Positions 24,747 through 32,801 of a stretch of 64,000 nt of DNA are shown in pieces (the first letter of the stretch is position 1; every line of letters begins with the position of its first letter). The DNA lies in assembly GCA_016707525.1 (NCBI GenBank), contig JADJHP010000004.1, forward strand, positions 434,001 to 498,000, written 5' to 3'. Position numbers and translations under genes: made by a program. The notes below the pieces were generated by a model, which worked only from the letters and a program-made list of their open reading frames with translations, did not search any database and had not been told where the DNA came from. This stretch comes from Ignavibacteriota bacterium (GTDB lineage Bacteria > Bacteroidota > Ignavibacteria > UBA10030 > UBA6906).

Positions 24747-25529
24747 TCAGTTCTTCTTCCGGCTGATCTGCAGGGTGACGGTCCGGTCTCCTGAGATCTC
24801 CTCGCGGATGGTCTTGATCTCCGTCGCAAGCGCCTTCATTTCTTCGGCCGGCAGTGCGCCGTCCAGGCTGACGGACATCTTCGTGCTGTCTTCGGGCTTA
24901 TAGAACAACAGGAGACCGAGCACGCCGATGATCGTGAATTCGATCTCGAGCGAGATCACGATGGGGAGCGGGTGTTCCCGTCCGATGATGCCAAGCCCGC
25001 GCAACCCGATCAGGAAGATCAGGATGCCTGCACCGAGATATGCGAACCCGTTCACGTTGTTCTCGTAACGCTTGACGACGTCAGCCACCATCCATTGTGA
25101 GAACGGGTTCTTTGCGAGGAACTCCGTCCGCTCCTGGGGGGTCAACCCCTTGGTATATTCCAGAAATCCCGGGGGATACTCCCCTGCATCTTTGCCATAT
25201 GCGACCTCGGGAGAGGCCTCGGTGCGTTTACTGAGGGCGTACCACAATTTCAGATTCGTGAGCGATCTTCCGATCGGGGATTTCTCATGAATGATGAGGA
25301 TGATGGAACCCAGGATGTTGATGAGTGCCCCGTTCCGGAGGAGGAAACGCTCGGCCCAGCCGACAAGGAAGATCAGGATCACCAGGGAGGGAAGGATCAG
25401 CATGGCCGCCCGCTCGATGGGCGGGATCGTGGAGGTGGCCGACTCGTAGAAGGCCCGCGCACCCCATACGTATGCCCCCCCAACAACAACAAGAACAAGA
25501 AAATAGAACAGTGATCGGATCTGTTTCAT
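24747..25529 (-). CDS. Multi-span inner-membrane protein, first gene of envelope operon
   Basis: The 260-residue protein has about five membrane segments: residues about 7-27, 43-62, 68-82, 166-186 and 191-211. A soluble loop of about 80 residues separates the third from the fourth. The last two form a tight hairpin; the second of them carries two glutamates (SLEIEFTIIGVLGLLLFYKP) and is followed by a charged, helical tail (EEMKALATEIKTIREEI). A two-span hairpin with an acidic residue in the second span plus a helical tail is the layout of GldL, the proton-driven motor protein of type IX secretion. The resemblance is structural and by eye only. Confidence 0.75.
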   Translation of the reverse strand: MKQIRSLFYFLVLVVVGGAYVWGARAFYESATSTIPPIERAAMLILPSLVILIFLVGWAERFLLRNGALINILGSIILIIHEKSPIGRSLTNLKLWYALSKRTEASPEVAYGKDAGEYPPGFLEYTKGLTPQERTEFLAKNPFSQWMVADVVKRYENNVNGFAYLGAGILIFLIGLRGLGIIGREHPLPIVISLEIEFTIIGVLGLLLFYKPEDSTKMSVSLDGALPAEEMKALATEIKTIREEISGDRTVTLQISRKKN

Positions 25530-25869
25530 GAGGTCCCATCCTTCTAGAATGTGTCACCAAAAGACGCAGCAACTACTATGGAGATGCGCCCACGAAACCC
25601 GTCGGGCCGCGGGAGAAGTCCGAGTGTAGGTCAAACTCGAAAGATCGTTGTGATCGGTGCCGGGTGGACCGCGGGGGATCGCACCGTCGCGCAGGCAGGG
25701 TGGAGACCCCCAAAAAAAGCCGTATTCCTTACCAAGAACGCAAAGTCGGCCGACAATGTCAAGGTAGGTGCACGCCGCGCCTGCGCATACGAACGTCACA
25801 TTGACTTTCCTGAGCGTTTTTCGTACTCTGCTGTGACGTGCACGGAAAAACTCACAGGAGAAGCGCCTC
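25530..25869. other. Divergent intergenic region between envelope operon and icd
   Basis: This 340-base stretch separates two divergent genes. The right part holds the icd promoter (25801-25829) and the AGGAG ribosome site at 25856-25860. I find no convincing promoter for the leftward envelope operon; TTGACC with TACACT-like boxes occur but not at a workable spacing. A short GGGTGGAGACCC stem followed by seven A bases near 25699-25717 is not a terminator in either direction. No credible coding sequence was found. Confidence 0.6.
25801..25829 (+). promoter_or_regulatory. Promoter of icd
   Basis: TTGACT and TACTCT are separated by 17 bases. The predicted transcription start near 25836 leaves a leader of about 34 bases that contains the AGGAG ribosome site. 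Confidence 0.6.
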
Positions 25870-27123
25870 ATGCCCACCTATGCCAAGCTGACCCCTCCCA
25901 CGCGGGGCAGCAAGATCACCATGTCCAAGGGAGCCTTACAGGTCCCGAACGACCCGATCATCCCCTTTATTGAGGGGGACGGAACCGGGCCGGATATCTG
26001 GAAAGCATCCCAGATGGTCCTGGATGCAGCGGTACAGAAGGCCTACGGCGGGAAGCGCAGGATCGAGTGGTTCGAGGTATTTGCAGGGGAAAAGGCCAAT
26101 GTCGTCTACGGCGAGAACACATGGTTGCATGAGGACACCCTCGTGGCGATCCGTGAATATCTTGTCGGCATCAAGGGGCCCCTCACGACCCCCATTGGCG
26201 GCGGTATCCGCTCCATCAATGTCGCCCTGAGGCAGTTGCTCGATCTGTATGTTTGCCTCCGCCCTGTTCAGTATTTCGCCGGGGTCCCTTCCCCGGTCAA
26301 GCGCCCCGAACTGGTGAACATGGTCATCTTCCGTGAGAACACTGAAGACATCTACGCCGGAATCGAATGGAAGGCAGGAACGCCTGAGGCACAGAAGGTC
26401 GTGAAGTGGTTGCAGAGCGAAATGGGCGTCAACAAGATCCGATTCCCCGAAACGTCGAGCATCGGCATCAAGCCCGTTTCGCAGGAAGGGACCGAGCGGC
26501 TGGTCCGTGCGGCGATCCGCTACGCGCTCGCCCAGAAGCGTCAGTCGTTGACGCTGATCCACAAAGGGAACATCATGAAGTTCACCGAAGGTGGATTCCG
26601 TGACTGGGGCTATGCCCTTGCCAAGCGGGAGTTCCCGGATCAGACCGTCTCCTGGGACGATTGCGGTGGCAAGCCGCCGGCAGGAAAGCTTCTGATCAAG
26701 GATGCCATTGCCGATGCGTTCCTCCAGCAGATCCTGACCCGCCCGGCGGAATACGATGTCATCGCAACGCTCAACCTGAACGGCGACTACATCTCCGATG
26801 CCCTCGCGGCACAGGTTGGTGGCATCGGTATCGCCCCCGGCGGCAACATCAATTATGACACCGGGCATGCGGTGTTCGAGGCGACGCATGGGACGGCGCC
26901 CAAGTATGCCGGGCTGGACAAGGTGAACCCGGGTTCGGTGATCCTGAGCGGCGAAATGATGTTCCGCTATATGGGTTGGAGTGAAGCGGCGGATCTGATC
27001 ATCCGTTCGCTGGAAAAGACCATCGCCCAGAAGGTCGTCACCTACGACTTCGCCCGCCTGATGGAGGGAGCCACGGAGGTCAAGTGCTCTGAATTCGGAA
27101 AGGCCGTCGTCAAGAACATGTAA
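25870..27123 (+). CDS. icd: Isocitrate dehydrogenase, NADP-dependent type
   Basis: The enzyme oxidises isocitrate to 2-oxoglutarate in the TCA cycle. The 417-residue protein has the substrate-binding RENTEDIYAGIEW segment, the conserved IHKGNIMKFTEGGFRDWGY, the metal-binding NGDYISDALAAQVGG and the cofactor segment HGTAPKYAGLDKVNPGS. The Lys-Tyr pair and following Val in this last segment are those of NADP-specific enzymes of the E. coli type. It stands alone, with its own promoter and a strong terminator. Confidence 0.95.
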   Translation: MPTYAKLTPPTRGSKITMSKGALQVPNDPIIPFIEGDGTGPDIWKASQMVLDAAVQKAYGGKRRIEWFEVFAGEKANVVYGENTWLHEDTLVAIREYLVGIKGPLTTPIGGGIRSINVALRQLLDLYVCLRPVQYFAGVPSPVKRPELVNMVIFRENTEDIYAGIEWKAGTPEAQKVVKWLQSEMGVNKIRFPETSSIGIKPVSQEGTERLVRAAIRYALAQKRQSLTLIHKGNIMKFTEGGFRDWGYALAKREFPDQTVSWDDCGGKPPAGKLLIKDAIADAFLQQILTRPAEYDVIATLNLNGDYISDALAAQVGGIGIAPGGNINYDTGHAVFEATHGTAPKYAGLDKVNPGSVILSGEMMFRYMGWSEAADLIIRSLEKTIAQKVVTYDFARLMEGATEVKCSEFGKAVVKNM

Positions 27124-27138
27124 ACGGCAGGGAAACAG

Positions 27139-27168
27139 GGGGCCGGTGGAACTACCGGCCCCTTTTTT
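27139..27168 (+). terminator. Rho-independent terminator of icd
   Basis: A nine-bp stem (GGGGCCGGT at 27139-27147 with ACCGGCCCC at 27154-27162, loop GGAACT) is followed by six T bases, 15 bases after the icd stop codon. Confidence 0.92.
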
Positions 27169-27180
27169 ATTGTTTTTGCG

Positions 27181-27207
27181 TTAGCAGCCAGTCGTTGAGA
27201 TGGCTAA
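27181..27207. promoter_or_regulatory. Degenerate CIRCE-like operator upstream of hrcA
   Basis: The sequence TTAGCAGCC, nine bases, then GATGGCTAA resembles the CIRCE consensus TTAGCACTC-N9-GAGTGCTAA: each half matches at seven of nine positions and the nine-base spacer is exact. CIRCE is the target of HrcA, encoded 100 bases downstream. It lies 24 bases before the -35 box, further upstream than usual, and the inner halves are not complementary, so binding is uncertain. Confidence 0.45.
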
Positions 27208-27230
27208 AGATATGGTGTTTTTCGGCTTTC

Positions 27231-27259
27231 TTGATTACTTTTGCCGGAATTCGTATACT
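27231..27259 (+). promoter_or_regulatory. Promoter of the hrcA-grpE-dnaJ operon
   Basis: TTGATT and TATACT are 17 bases apart, the best match to the classical consensus in the window. Transcription would start near 27266, leaving a leader of about 40 bases that contains TAGGAG before the hrcA ATG at 27305. Confidence 0.7.
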
Positions 27260-27304
27260 TTTATGTGTAGTCCACTATAATAGGAGCCTGATTCCGGCCA
27301 GAGC

Positions 27305-28357
27305 ATGAGTGAAGGTCTCAACGATAGAGAGAGAACGGTCCTCCATTACGTCGTTCACGACTTCATCGAGACGGCTACCCCCATAGGGTCGCGGTATATC
27401 TCGAAGCGTCATGAAGACGTCATCGGATTGAGTTCCGCAACCATCCGGAACATCATGTCCGACCTGGAGTACCTGGGGTACATCGGGCACCCGCATACTT
27501 CCGCGGGGCGCGTCCCCACGGATATGGGATACCGATTCTACCTCGACGCTCTCATGAAGCGCGAGGAGGTCTCCCTCCTGGAGCAGCAGACGATCCGCGA
27601 GAAACTCGACGAGTCTGACGACCTGGAGGTGATGCTCCGGGAAACGTCCCGGCTCATCGGGAAGATCTCCCGGCAATTGTGCGTCGTGACCTCCCCTGAA
27701 CTCAGCAGCGGCGTCTTCGAGCGCCTCGAGCTGGTTCCCATCAGCAGCAACCGTGTCCTGGTGGTCATCTCGATCAAGTCGGGCCTCGTGCGCACGATCA
27801 TGATGGAAGTGGGATCGGAGATCTCGCGGAACAAACTGGACCGCCTGACCCGGTTCCTCAATGAGCGGCTGGGCGGGTTGACCATGCAGCAGTTGCGCGA
27901 GTCGTTCATCGAGCGCGTGAAGGACGTGGCCGAAGAGGATGCCGGGCTGATACGGCTGTTTGTGGATTCCGTGGAAAAGCTATTCCTCCCCAGCCGTCCC
28001 GAGAAGGTGCACATCGGAGGCGCGGAGAGGATCATCGAGCAGCCCGAGTTCACGAATCCCCGGGACTACCGGGGGGTGATCGAGTTGATCAACAATGAAG
28101 AATGGATCGTGCACGTCCTTCAGAAGCGCGAGGACGCCCAGAGCGGCACGCAAGTTTCCGTGGGCAGCGAGAATGCAGACGAAAAACTGAGACCCTACAG
28201 TATCATCACCTCCGCCTACACGGTGGGCGAGGTAACAGGGACCGTCGGCGTGATCGGACCTACCCGCATGCACTACAACAAAATGATCCCGCTCGTCGAT
28301 TACGTCGCACAGACGATCACGAGGATGCTCTCAATCGGAAAGCAAGTTGATGGCTGA
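27305..28357 (+). CDS. hrcA: Heat-inducible transcription repressor HrcA
   Basis: HrcA represses chaperone genes by binding CIRCE operators and is released under heat stress. The 350-residue protein has an N-terminal winged helix (VLHYVVHDFIETATPIGSRY, LSSATIRNIMSDLEYLGYI, HTSAGRVPTDMGYRFYLD) and a C-terminal regulatory domain ending VGVIGPTRMHYNKMIPLVDY, all diagnostic. Gene order hrcA-grpE-dnaJ is the standard one. dnaK is not in the window. The end overlaps grpE by eight bases. A CIRCE-like site and a strong promoter precede it, which suggests autoregulation. Confidence 0.97.
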   Translation: MSEGLNDRERTVLHYVVHDFIETATPIGSRYISKRHEDVIGLSSATIRNIMSDLEYLGYIGHPHTSAGRVPTDMGYRFYLDALMKREEVSLLEQQTIREKLDESDDLEVMLRETSRLIGKISRQLCVVTSPELSSGVFERLELVPISSNRVLVVISIKSGLVRTIMMEVGSEISRNKLDRLTRFLNERLGGLTMQQLRESFIERVKDVAEEDAGLIRLFVDSVEKLFLPSRPEKVHIGGAERIIEQPEFTNPRDYRGVIELINNEEWIVHVLQKREDAQSGTQVSVGSENADEKLRPYSIITSAYTVGEVTGTVGVIGPTRMHYNKMIPLVDYVAQTITRMLSIGKQVDG

Positions 28358-28916
28358 GAATACCAATTCTGAGGCCCCCGGCACGACGCCGGAGGACCGT
28401 TCCGCGAACACCCAGGAACCCGCACAGGCTTCGTCCGCTCCGGATGAGTCTGCGAAGGTGATCGAGACGCTCCGCGACCAGTTGCTTCGCAAGGCCGCGG
28501 AGTTCGAGAACTACAAGCGCCGCACCGAGGGCGAATTCCTCTCGCTCACCCGCACGGCGAATGAAGGGCTCTTGTTGTCGCTCCTCCCCGTGCTCGACGA
28601 TCTGAACCGCTCCCTGGCATCGGGAAAGGATCCGCAGAGCCACGAGGCCTTCTTCGCGGGGGTCGAAATGATCCGGACCAAATTCCTCAAGATCCTCGAG
28701 AAGCATGGCGTGGTCCCCTTCCCGTCCACCGGCAAACCGTTCGATGTCGGGTTCCATGACGCGCTCATGCAACTGCCACGCACGGATGTCCCGACCGGCA
28801 CGGTGATCCAGGAAGTGGATCCGGGGTATGTCATGCACGACAAGGTCTTGCGCCACGCCAAGGTCATCGTCTCCGCACAACCAACGGAACCGGAGGACAC
28901 GCATGGCGAAGCGTGA
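28350..28916 (+). CDS. grpE: GrpE nucleotide-exchange factor
   Basis: GrpE exchanges ADP for ATP on DnaK. The 188-residue protein has an acidic, disordered N-terminus, a long helix (IETLRDQLLRKAAEFENYKR) and the C-terminal beta domain with the family signature ending VIQEVDPGYVMHDKVLRHAKV. I choose the ATG at 28350; the TTG codon just before it is possible. It overlaps hrcA by eight bases and dnaJ by 14 bases, consistent with translational coupling. Confidence 0.96.
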   Translation: MAENTNSEAPGTTPEDRSANTQEPAQASSAPDESAKVIETLRDQLLRKAAEFENYKRRTEGEFLSLTRTANEGLLLSLLPVLDDLNRSLASGKDPQSHEAFFAGVEMIRTKFLKILEKHGVVPFPSTGKPFDVGFHDALMQLPRTDVPTGTVIQEVDPGYVMHDKVLRHAKVIVSAQPTEPEDTHGEA

Positions 28917-30072
28917 TTTCTATCAGATCCTGGGTGTCGAGCGGAACGCCTCGCCGGAGGAGATCAAGAAGGCGTACCGGAAGATGGCGCTCCAGTTCCA
29001 CCCGGACCGGAATCCGGGGAACAAGGAAGCCGAGGACAAATTCAAGGAGGCCGCGGAGGCGTACGAGGTCCTGAGTGACCCGACCAAGCGGCAGCGGTAC
29101 GACCAGTACGGCCACGAGGGGATGCGCGGCACCGACTTCCGCCCGTTCACCGACGTCAACGACATCTTCTCACAGTTCGGCGACATCTTCGGCAGCAGCG
29201 GGTTCGGCGGATCGATCTTCGACGAGATGTTCGGGGGCGGACAGGCACGGCAACGGCGGCGTTCGGGGAACCAACCCGGCTCCGACCTGAAGATCCGCCT
29301 CAAGCTCTCTCTCGAAGAGATGGCGACCGGTACGGAAAAGAAGATCAAGGTGAAGAAGTGGAAGCCGTGCGAGACATGCCACGGGACCGGTGCACGCGGC
29401 GGCCATTCCACCGTCACCTGCCCCGCCTGCAACGGCGCCGGCGAGATCCGTCAGGTCTCACGCTCGGTGTTCGGACAGTTCGTGAACATCGCGGCGTGCC
29501 AGAATTGCGAGGGCGAGGGAAAAGTCGTGAAGGATCCGTGCACCACCTGCAAGGGCGACGGCCGCATCCAGGGCGAGTCCACGGTCAAGGTGAACATCCC
29601 CGCAGGCGTTTCGGATACCCATTATATCCCCCTGAGGGGCGAAGGAAACATCGGGCGCCGTGGCGGTCCTGCAGGCGACCTGATCGTGATGATCGAAGAA
29701 GAACCCCACCCGCTCTTCACGCGGGAGGGGGACAATATCATCCTCGACCTGTTGGTCACGTTCTCGGAGGCGGCACTCGGAGCGGACATCGAAGTGCCCA
29801 CGCTCACCGGCCGCGCGCGTCTGAAGATCGAACCCGGGACACAATCCGGCACGATCCTCCGCATGCGGGAGAAGGGTCTCCCCCGCCTCAGTAGTTTCAG
29901 CAAGGGCGATCAGTTCGTGCGCGTGAACGTATGGATCCCGAAGACCCTGTCGTCGCAGGACAAGACATTGATCAAGCAGCTCGCGGCATCGGACAATATG
30001 AGTCCGGCGGATGGAGCCACCTCTGCCAATGCAGAGAAGAGCTTCTCGTCGCGGGTCAAGAAATCGTCGTGA
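28903..30072 (+). CDS. dnaJ: Chaperone protein DnaJ
   Basis: DnaJ stimulates DnaK ATPase and delivers substrates. The 389-residue protein is a complete type I J-protein: J domain with HPD (ALQFHPDRNPGNKEAE), Gly/Phe-rich linker (FGGSIFDEMFGGG), four zinc-binding CxxCxGxG repeats (CETCHGTG, CPACNGAG, CQNCEGEG, CTTCKGDG) and C-terminal substrate-binding domains. I start at the ATG at 28903 (GGAGG ribosome site), because the open frame further upstream lies inside grpE. Confidence 0.97.
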   Translation: MAKRDFYQILGVERNASPEEIKKAYRKMALQFHPDRNPGNKEAEDKFKEAAEAYEVLSDPTKRQRYDQYGHEGMRGTDFRPFTDVNDIFSQFGDIFGSSGFGGSIFDEMFGGGQARQRRRSGNQPGSDLKIRLKLSLEEMATGTEKKIKVKKWKPCETCHGTGARGGHSTVTCPACNGAGEIRQVSRSVFGQFVNIAACQNCEGEGKVVKDPCTTCKGDGRIQGESTVKVNIPAGVSDTHYIPLRGEGNIGRRGGPAGDLIVMIEEEPHPLFTREGDNIILDLLVTFSEAALGADIEVPTLTGRARLKIEPGTQSGTILRMREKGLPRLSSFSKGDQFVRVNVWIPKTLSSQDKTLIKQLAASDNMSPADGATSANAEKSFSSRVKKSS

Positions 30073-30079
30073 GCAGGCC

Positions 30080-30571
30080 ATGCGCGTCCGCGACATCTTC
30101 CAGCAGCGGTTGGGGTTCACCCGGAACGAGATCGTCGTGGTCGGCCTCCTCTGTGCGGGATTGACGGCCGGGACGGCGTTCCGGATGTTCAGGAGCACGC
30201 CGCAGGGGCAGCGGTTCTTCCCGTACGCGGCAACAGACAGCGCGTTTGCGCGCGGCGCGCGCTCATGGCACACGGAGTTGAGCGCACAGCCGGACACGGG
30301 CGCGGCACATGCAGCACCGCGACCTGTGAATATCAACGAGGCGACAATGCCGGAGTTGATCGCCCTGCCGGGCATCGGGCCGGCAATGGCCGGGCGGATC
30401 CTGGCCTATCGTAAGGAACACGGACGGTTCAGGAGCGTCGACGAACTCGACCGGGTGCGGGGCATCGGTCCTGCCACCCTGCAGCGCCTGCGTCCTTTCA
30501 TCCGCATCACGGGTGCCGGAGGGCACCGCGGAACAGTTCACATGACCAACACTACGACTGACTATCGATGA
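30080..30571 (+). CDS. ComEA-like helix-hairpin-helix membrane protein
   Basis: The 163-residue product has one membrane span (residues about 17-36) followed, after a linker, by two helix-hairpin-helix motifs (PVNINEATMPELIALPGIGP, residues about 82-101, and DELDRVRGIGPATLQRL). This arrangement is that of ComEA, the DNA receptor of natural transformation, though similar short proteins of unknown role are common in Bacteroidota. The ATG at 30080 is chosen because the earlier open frame overlaps dnaJ. Its stop overlaps the next start by four bases. dprA elsewhere in the window makes a DNA-uptake role plausible. Confidence 0.8.
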   Translation: MRVRDIFQQRLGFTRNEIVVVGLLCAGLTAGTAFRMFRSTPQGQRFFPYAATDSAFARGARSWHTELSAQPDTGAAHAAPRPVNINEATMPELIALPGIGPAMAGRILAYRKEHGRFRSVDELDRVRGIGPATLQRLRPFIRITGAGGHRGTVHMTNTTTDYR

Positions 30572-31437
30572 GCCACCACCTCGGATTATCCATCGGCGAC
30601 ACCATGGCGGAGATCGTGGAATTCATACGCGAAGGCCCCGAGATCACCGTAAGCGCCATCGGCGAATGGCCCGTTGCAGCACCGCTGACGAACCAGGTAC
30701 TTGCCGAACACATCGACACCTTCCTGCGTGCCAACTCGATCATGGCGGGAAGTATCTCCGTCGCTCTGAGCACCTCACGGATCATCGTCCACACGTTCCC
30801 CGCGGACGCGGGGACGACGCACCCGCAGTGGACAGCCTCTGCACGATGGGAACTGAGCCGCATCCTTCCGGGCAGGCAATCCGAAGGGTACATCACCGAT
30901 GCCATCGCACTCCCGCCCCCGCCCGGACGCAGTGGCGTGGAGGTCCTCAGCGTTTCGCTCCGGCGCGATGACATCGCCATGCTCGAGGCAGCAGCCGGAG
31001 CATCGGGGATGAAGGTCAGCAGCATCGATGCTGACATTTTCTGCGCGGAGACGATCTATCTGGAGCGTGCACCCGGCGGCCCGCCTCCTGGTTCGCTGGT
31101 CGTCATGGTACGCCCGGATCGCATCGACTGGACACGTCTTTCCGGTCGCGTGACGGTCCGCTATGGCACGCGGCCTCTGGATGGCGCCCCCGTGGAAGAT
31201 GCCATCGCTGCGATCCTCCCAGCGATCGGCAACGTGGACAGGATCATGTTGCACGGACCGAAGGCAGGGCCAGCGGTCGTTGATGCACTCCAGGCGAAGC
31301 ACGCTGTCAAAGCCGAATGCCTTGATCCGTTCGCGACCATGGCGGTCCCGACGACCCTCCCGCTGGTCGAACATTTCATGCGCCAGCCACAGCGGTTCGC
31401 TGCTGCCGCCGGCGCAGCCCTGCGTGCGGAGGAATAG
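30568..31437 (+). CDS. PilM-like actin-fold protein (putative)
   Basis: The 289-residue protein begins with a GLSIGDTMAEIVEF strand pair like the phosphate-1 loop of the actin/PilM fold, has a middle VALSTSRIIVHTFP segment and a WELSRILPG helix, followed by SLRRDDIAMLEAAAGASGMK, which recalls the PilM phrase about AAG-type helices, then a second strand set. PilM organises type IV pilus inner-membrane proteins. The second domain is short and the catalytic glycines are weak, so it may be a degenerate relative. No pilN, pilO or pilQ is nearby. The gene is coupled to the ComEA-like gene. Confidence 0.5.
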   Translation: MSHHLGLSIGDTMAEIVEFIREGPEITVSAIGEWPVAAPLTNQVLAEHIDTFLRANSIMAGSISVALSTSRIIVHTFPADAGTTHPQWTASARWELSRILPGRQSEGYITDAIALPPPPGRSGVEVLSVSLRRDDIAMLEAAAGASGMKVSSIDADIFCAETIYLERAPGGPPPGSLVVMVRPDRIDWTRLSGRVTVRYGTRPLDGAPVEDAIAAILPAIGNVDRIMLHGPKAGPAVVDALQAKHAVKAECLDPFATMAVPTTLPLVEHFMRQPQRFAAAAGAALRAEE

Positions 31438-31443
31438 CCTCAT

Positions 31444-31998
31444 ATGCGCGTGACCACAGGGCTGTACAAAGGCCGGGTTCTCCGGACGGTCGATGACCTG
31501 TCGGTTCGTCCGGCCACCGACCGCGTCCGCCAAACGATCTTCAATGTGCTCACGCACCGGATGGTCCTGGAGGATTGCAGGGTCCTGGACATGTTCGCAG
31601 GAAGCGGAAGCCTGGGGATCGAAGCACTCAGCCGTGGCGCCGCACACGCGACGTTCGTGGAATCGGGCGCGGATGCCGTGGGCTGGCTCGAGGCCAACGT
31701 GGACATGCTCGGCTGCCAGGAGCAGACCTCGATCCTTCAGATGGATGCCGGGCAGTTCCTGCAGCAGGCACGTGGTCCGTTCGATCTGATCTTCGTGGAT
31801 CCTCCCTACGCGTATCCCGGGACACCCGGCCTGCCGGAGGCGATCTTTGGCCGGGGGCTGCTGGCACCGGAGGGCTATATGCTGATCGAACATGCAAAGG
31901 ATGTGGAGTTCACATCCACGCCGCTCTATACGGTAGGGCCGGTGAAGCCGTTCGGCCGCACCGTTGTCACGTTCTTCACCCGGAGTGTGCAACCATGA
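31444..31998 (+). CDS. rsmD: 16S rRNA (guanine(966)-N(2))-methyltransferase RsmD
   Basis: The 184-residue enzyme should methylate G966 of 16S rRNA using S-adenosylmethionine. It has the family start MRVTTGLYKGRVL, the RPATDRVRQTIFNVL segment, the SAM loop VLDMFAGSGSLGIEALSRGA and the catalytic DPPY motif (IFVDPPYAYPG). Length is normal. It overlaps coaD by four bases, the rsmD-coaD order common in bacteria. Confidence 0.95.
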   Translation: MRVTTGLYKGRVLRTVDDLSVRPATDRVRQTIFNVLTHRMVLEDCRVLDMFAGSGSLGIEALSRGAAHATFVESGADAVGWLEANVDMLGCQEQTSILQMDAGQFLQQARGPFDLIFVDPPYAYPGTPGLPEAIFGRGLLAPEGYMLIEHAKDVEFTSTPLYTVGPVKPFGRTVVTFFTRSVQP

Positions 31999-32513
31999 GA
32001 CCGATCCTGGCAGTCTACCCGGGTACGTTCGACCCGATCACGTACGGACACATCGATGTGGTGGAACGTGCGGCGAGGATGTTTGACCGCCTCATCGTGC
32101 TGGTGGCGCAGAACACCTCCAAGGCTCCACTCTTCTCCGATGAGGAACGGATCGCGATGATCCAGGAAGTGTTCCGGCGTCACAGGAACATCGAGGTGGA
32201 GGGGTTCAACGGCCTGCTGGTGGACTACGCCCGCAAACGGAAGGCTTCGGTGGTGGTGCGCGGGCTGCGCGCGGTCTCGGACTTCGAGATCGAGTTCCAG
32301 ATGGCGCTCACCAACCGGAAGATGTCCGGGGACCTCGAGACGATCTTCCTGGTCCCGCGGGAGCAGTACAGCTATCTGAATTCAACGATCGTGCGTGAGA
32401 TCGCGCGCCTGGGAGGGGATGTCTCGGATTTCGTCCCCGCCACCGTACGGCGCCGGCTGGAAGAGAAATTCCACTGGACGCGCGCGAAGCATTCGAGAAA
32501 AGGAGCGAAGTAG
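31995..32513 (+). CDS. coaD: Phosphopantetheine adenylyltransferase
   Basis: CoaD carries out the fourth step of coenzyme A synthesis, adenylating phosphopantetheine. The 172-residue product has the nucleotidyltransferase motif PGTFDPITYGHIDVVERA and the later YLNSTIVREIA segment. I start at the ATG at 31995, which overlaps rsmD's stop by four bases (ATGA); it begins MRPILAVYPGTFDP, as expected. Confidence 0.97.
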   Translation: MRPILAVYPGTFDPITYGHIDVVERAARMFDRLIVLVAQNTSKAPLFSDEERIAMIQEVFRRHRNIEVEGFNGLLVDYARKRKASVVVRGLRAVSDFEIEFQMALTNRKMSGDLETIFLVPREQYSYLNSTIVREIARLGGDVSDFVPATVRRRLEEKFHWTRAKHSRKGAK

Positions 32514-32516
32514 GAG

Positions 32517-32795
32517 ATGCCGACGTATCAGTATCAATGCCAGAAGTGCGGACATGCCCTGGAAGAGCTGCAATCGATGAGCGATCCACCGCTCGTTCAT
32601 TGCCCGGCCTGCGATACGGATTCCCTTGCCCGCATCATGGGGACGGGTGCCGGTTTGATCTTCAAGGGTTCGGGGTTCTATCTGACGGATTACAAGAAGG
32701 GATCGTCGTCCCCCGCGTCGGGATCAGCACCGAAGAAACAGGACCCTCCCGCAGCGCCGTCCACACCGTCGACCGGCAATTCGGACACCAAGTGA
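32517..32795 (+). CDS. FmdB-type zinc-ribbon protein
   Basis: The 92-residue protein starts MPTYQYQCQKCGHALEELQ and has two Cys pairs (Cys8/Cys11 and Cys29/Cys32), the pattern of the FmdB putative regulatory family. The tail is low-complexity (Ser/Pro/Lys). Its role is not established. It follows coaD by three bases and ends six bases from the convergent lptB stop codon. Confidence 0.9.
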   Translation: MPTYQYQCQKCGHALEELQSMSDPPLVHCPACDTDSLARIMGTGAGLIFKGSGFYLTDYKKGSSSPASGSAPKKQDPPAAPSTPSTGNSDTK

Positions 32796-32801
32796 CCCTC
32801 C

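Noticed and set aside
25699..25717. Hairpin-like GGGTGGAGACCC before a run of A bases upstream of icd
   Set aside because: The four-base stem is too short, and the T run would precede, not follow, the hairpin on the minus strand.
25554..25877. A 107-codon minus-strand frame in the icd upstream region
   Set aside because: It overlaps the icd promoter and ribosome site, has an unusual Cys/Arg-rich composition and no ribosome site of its own.
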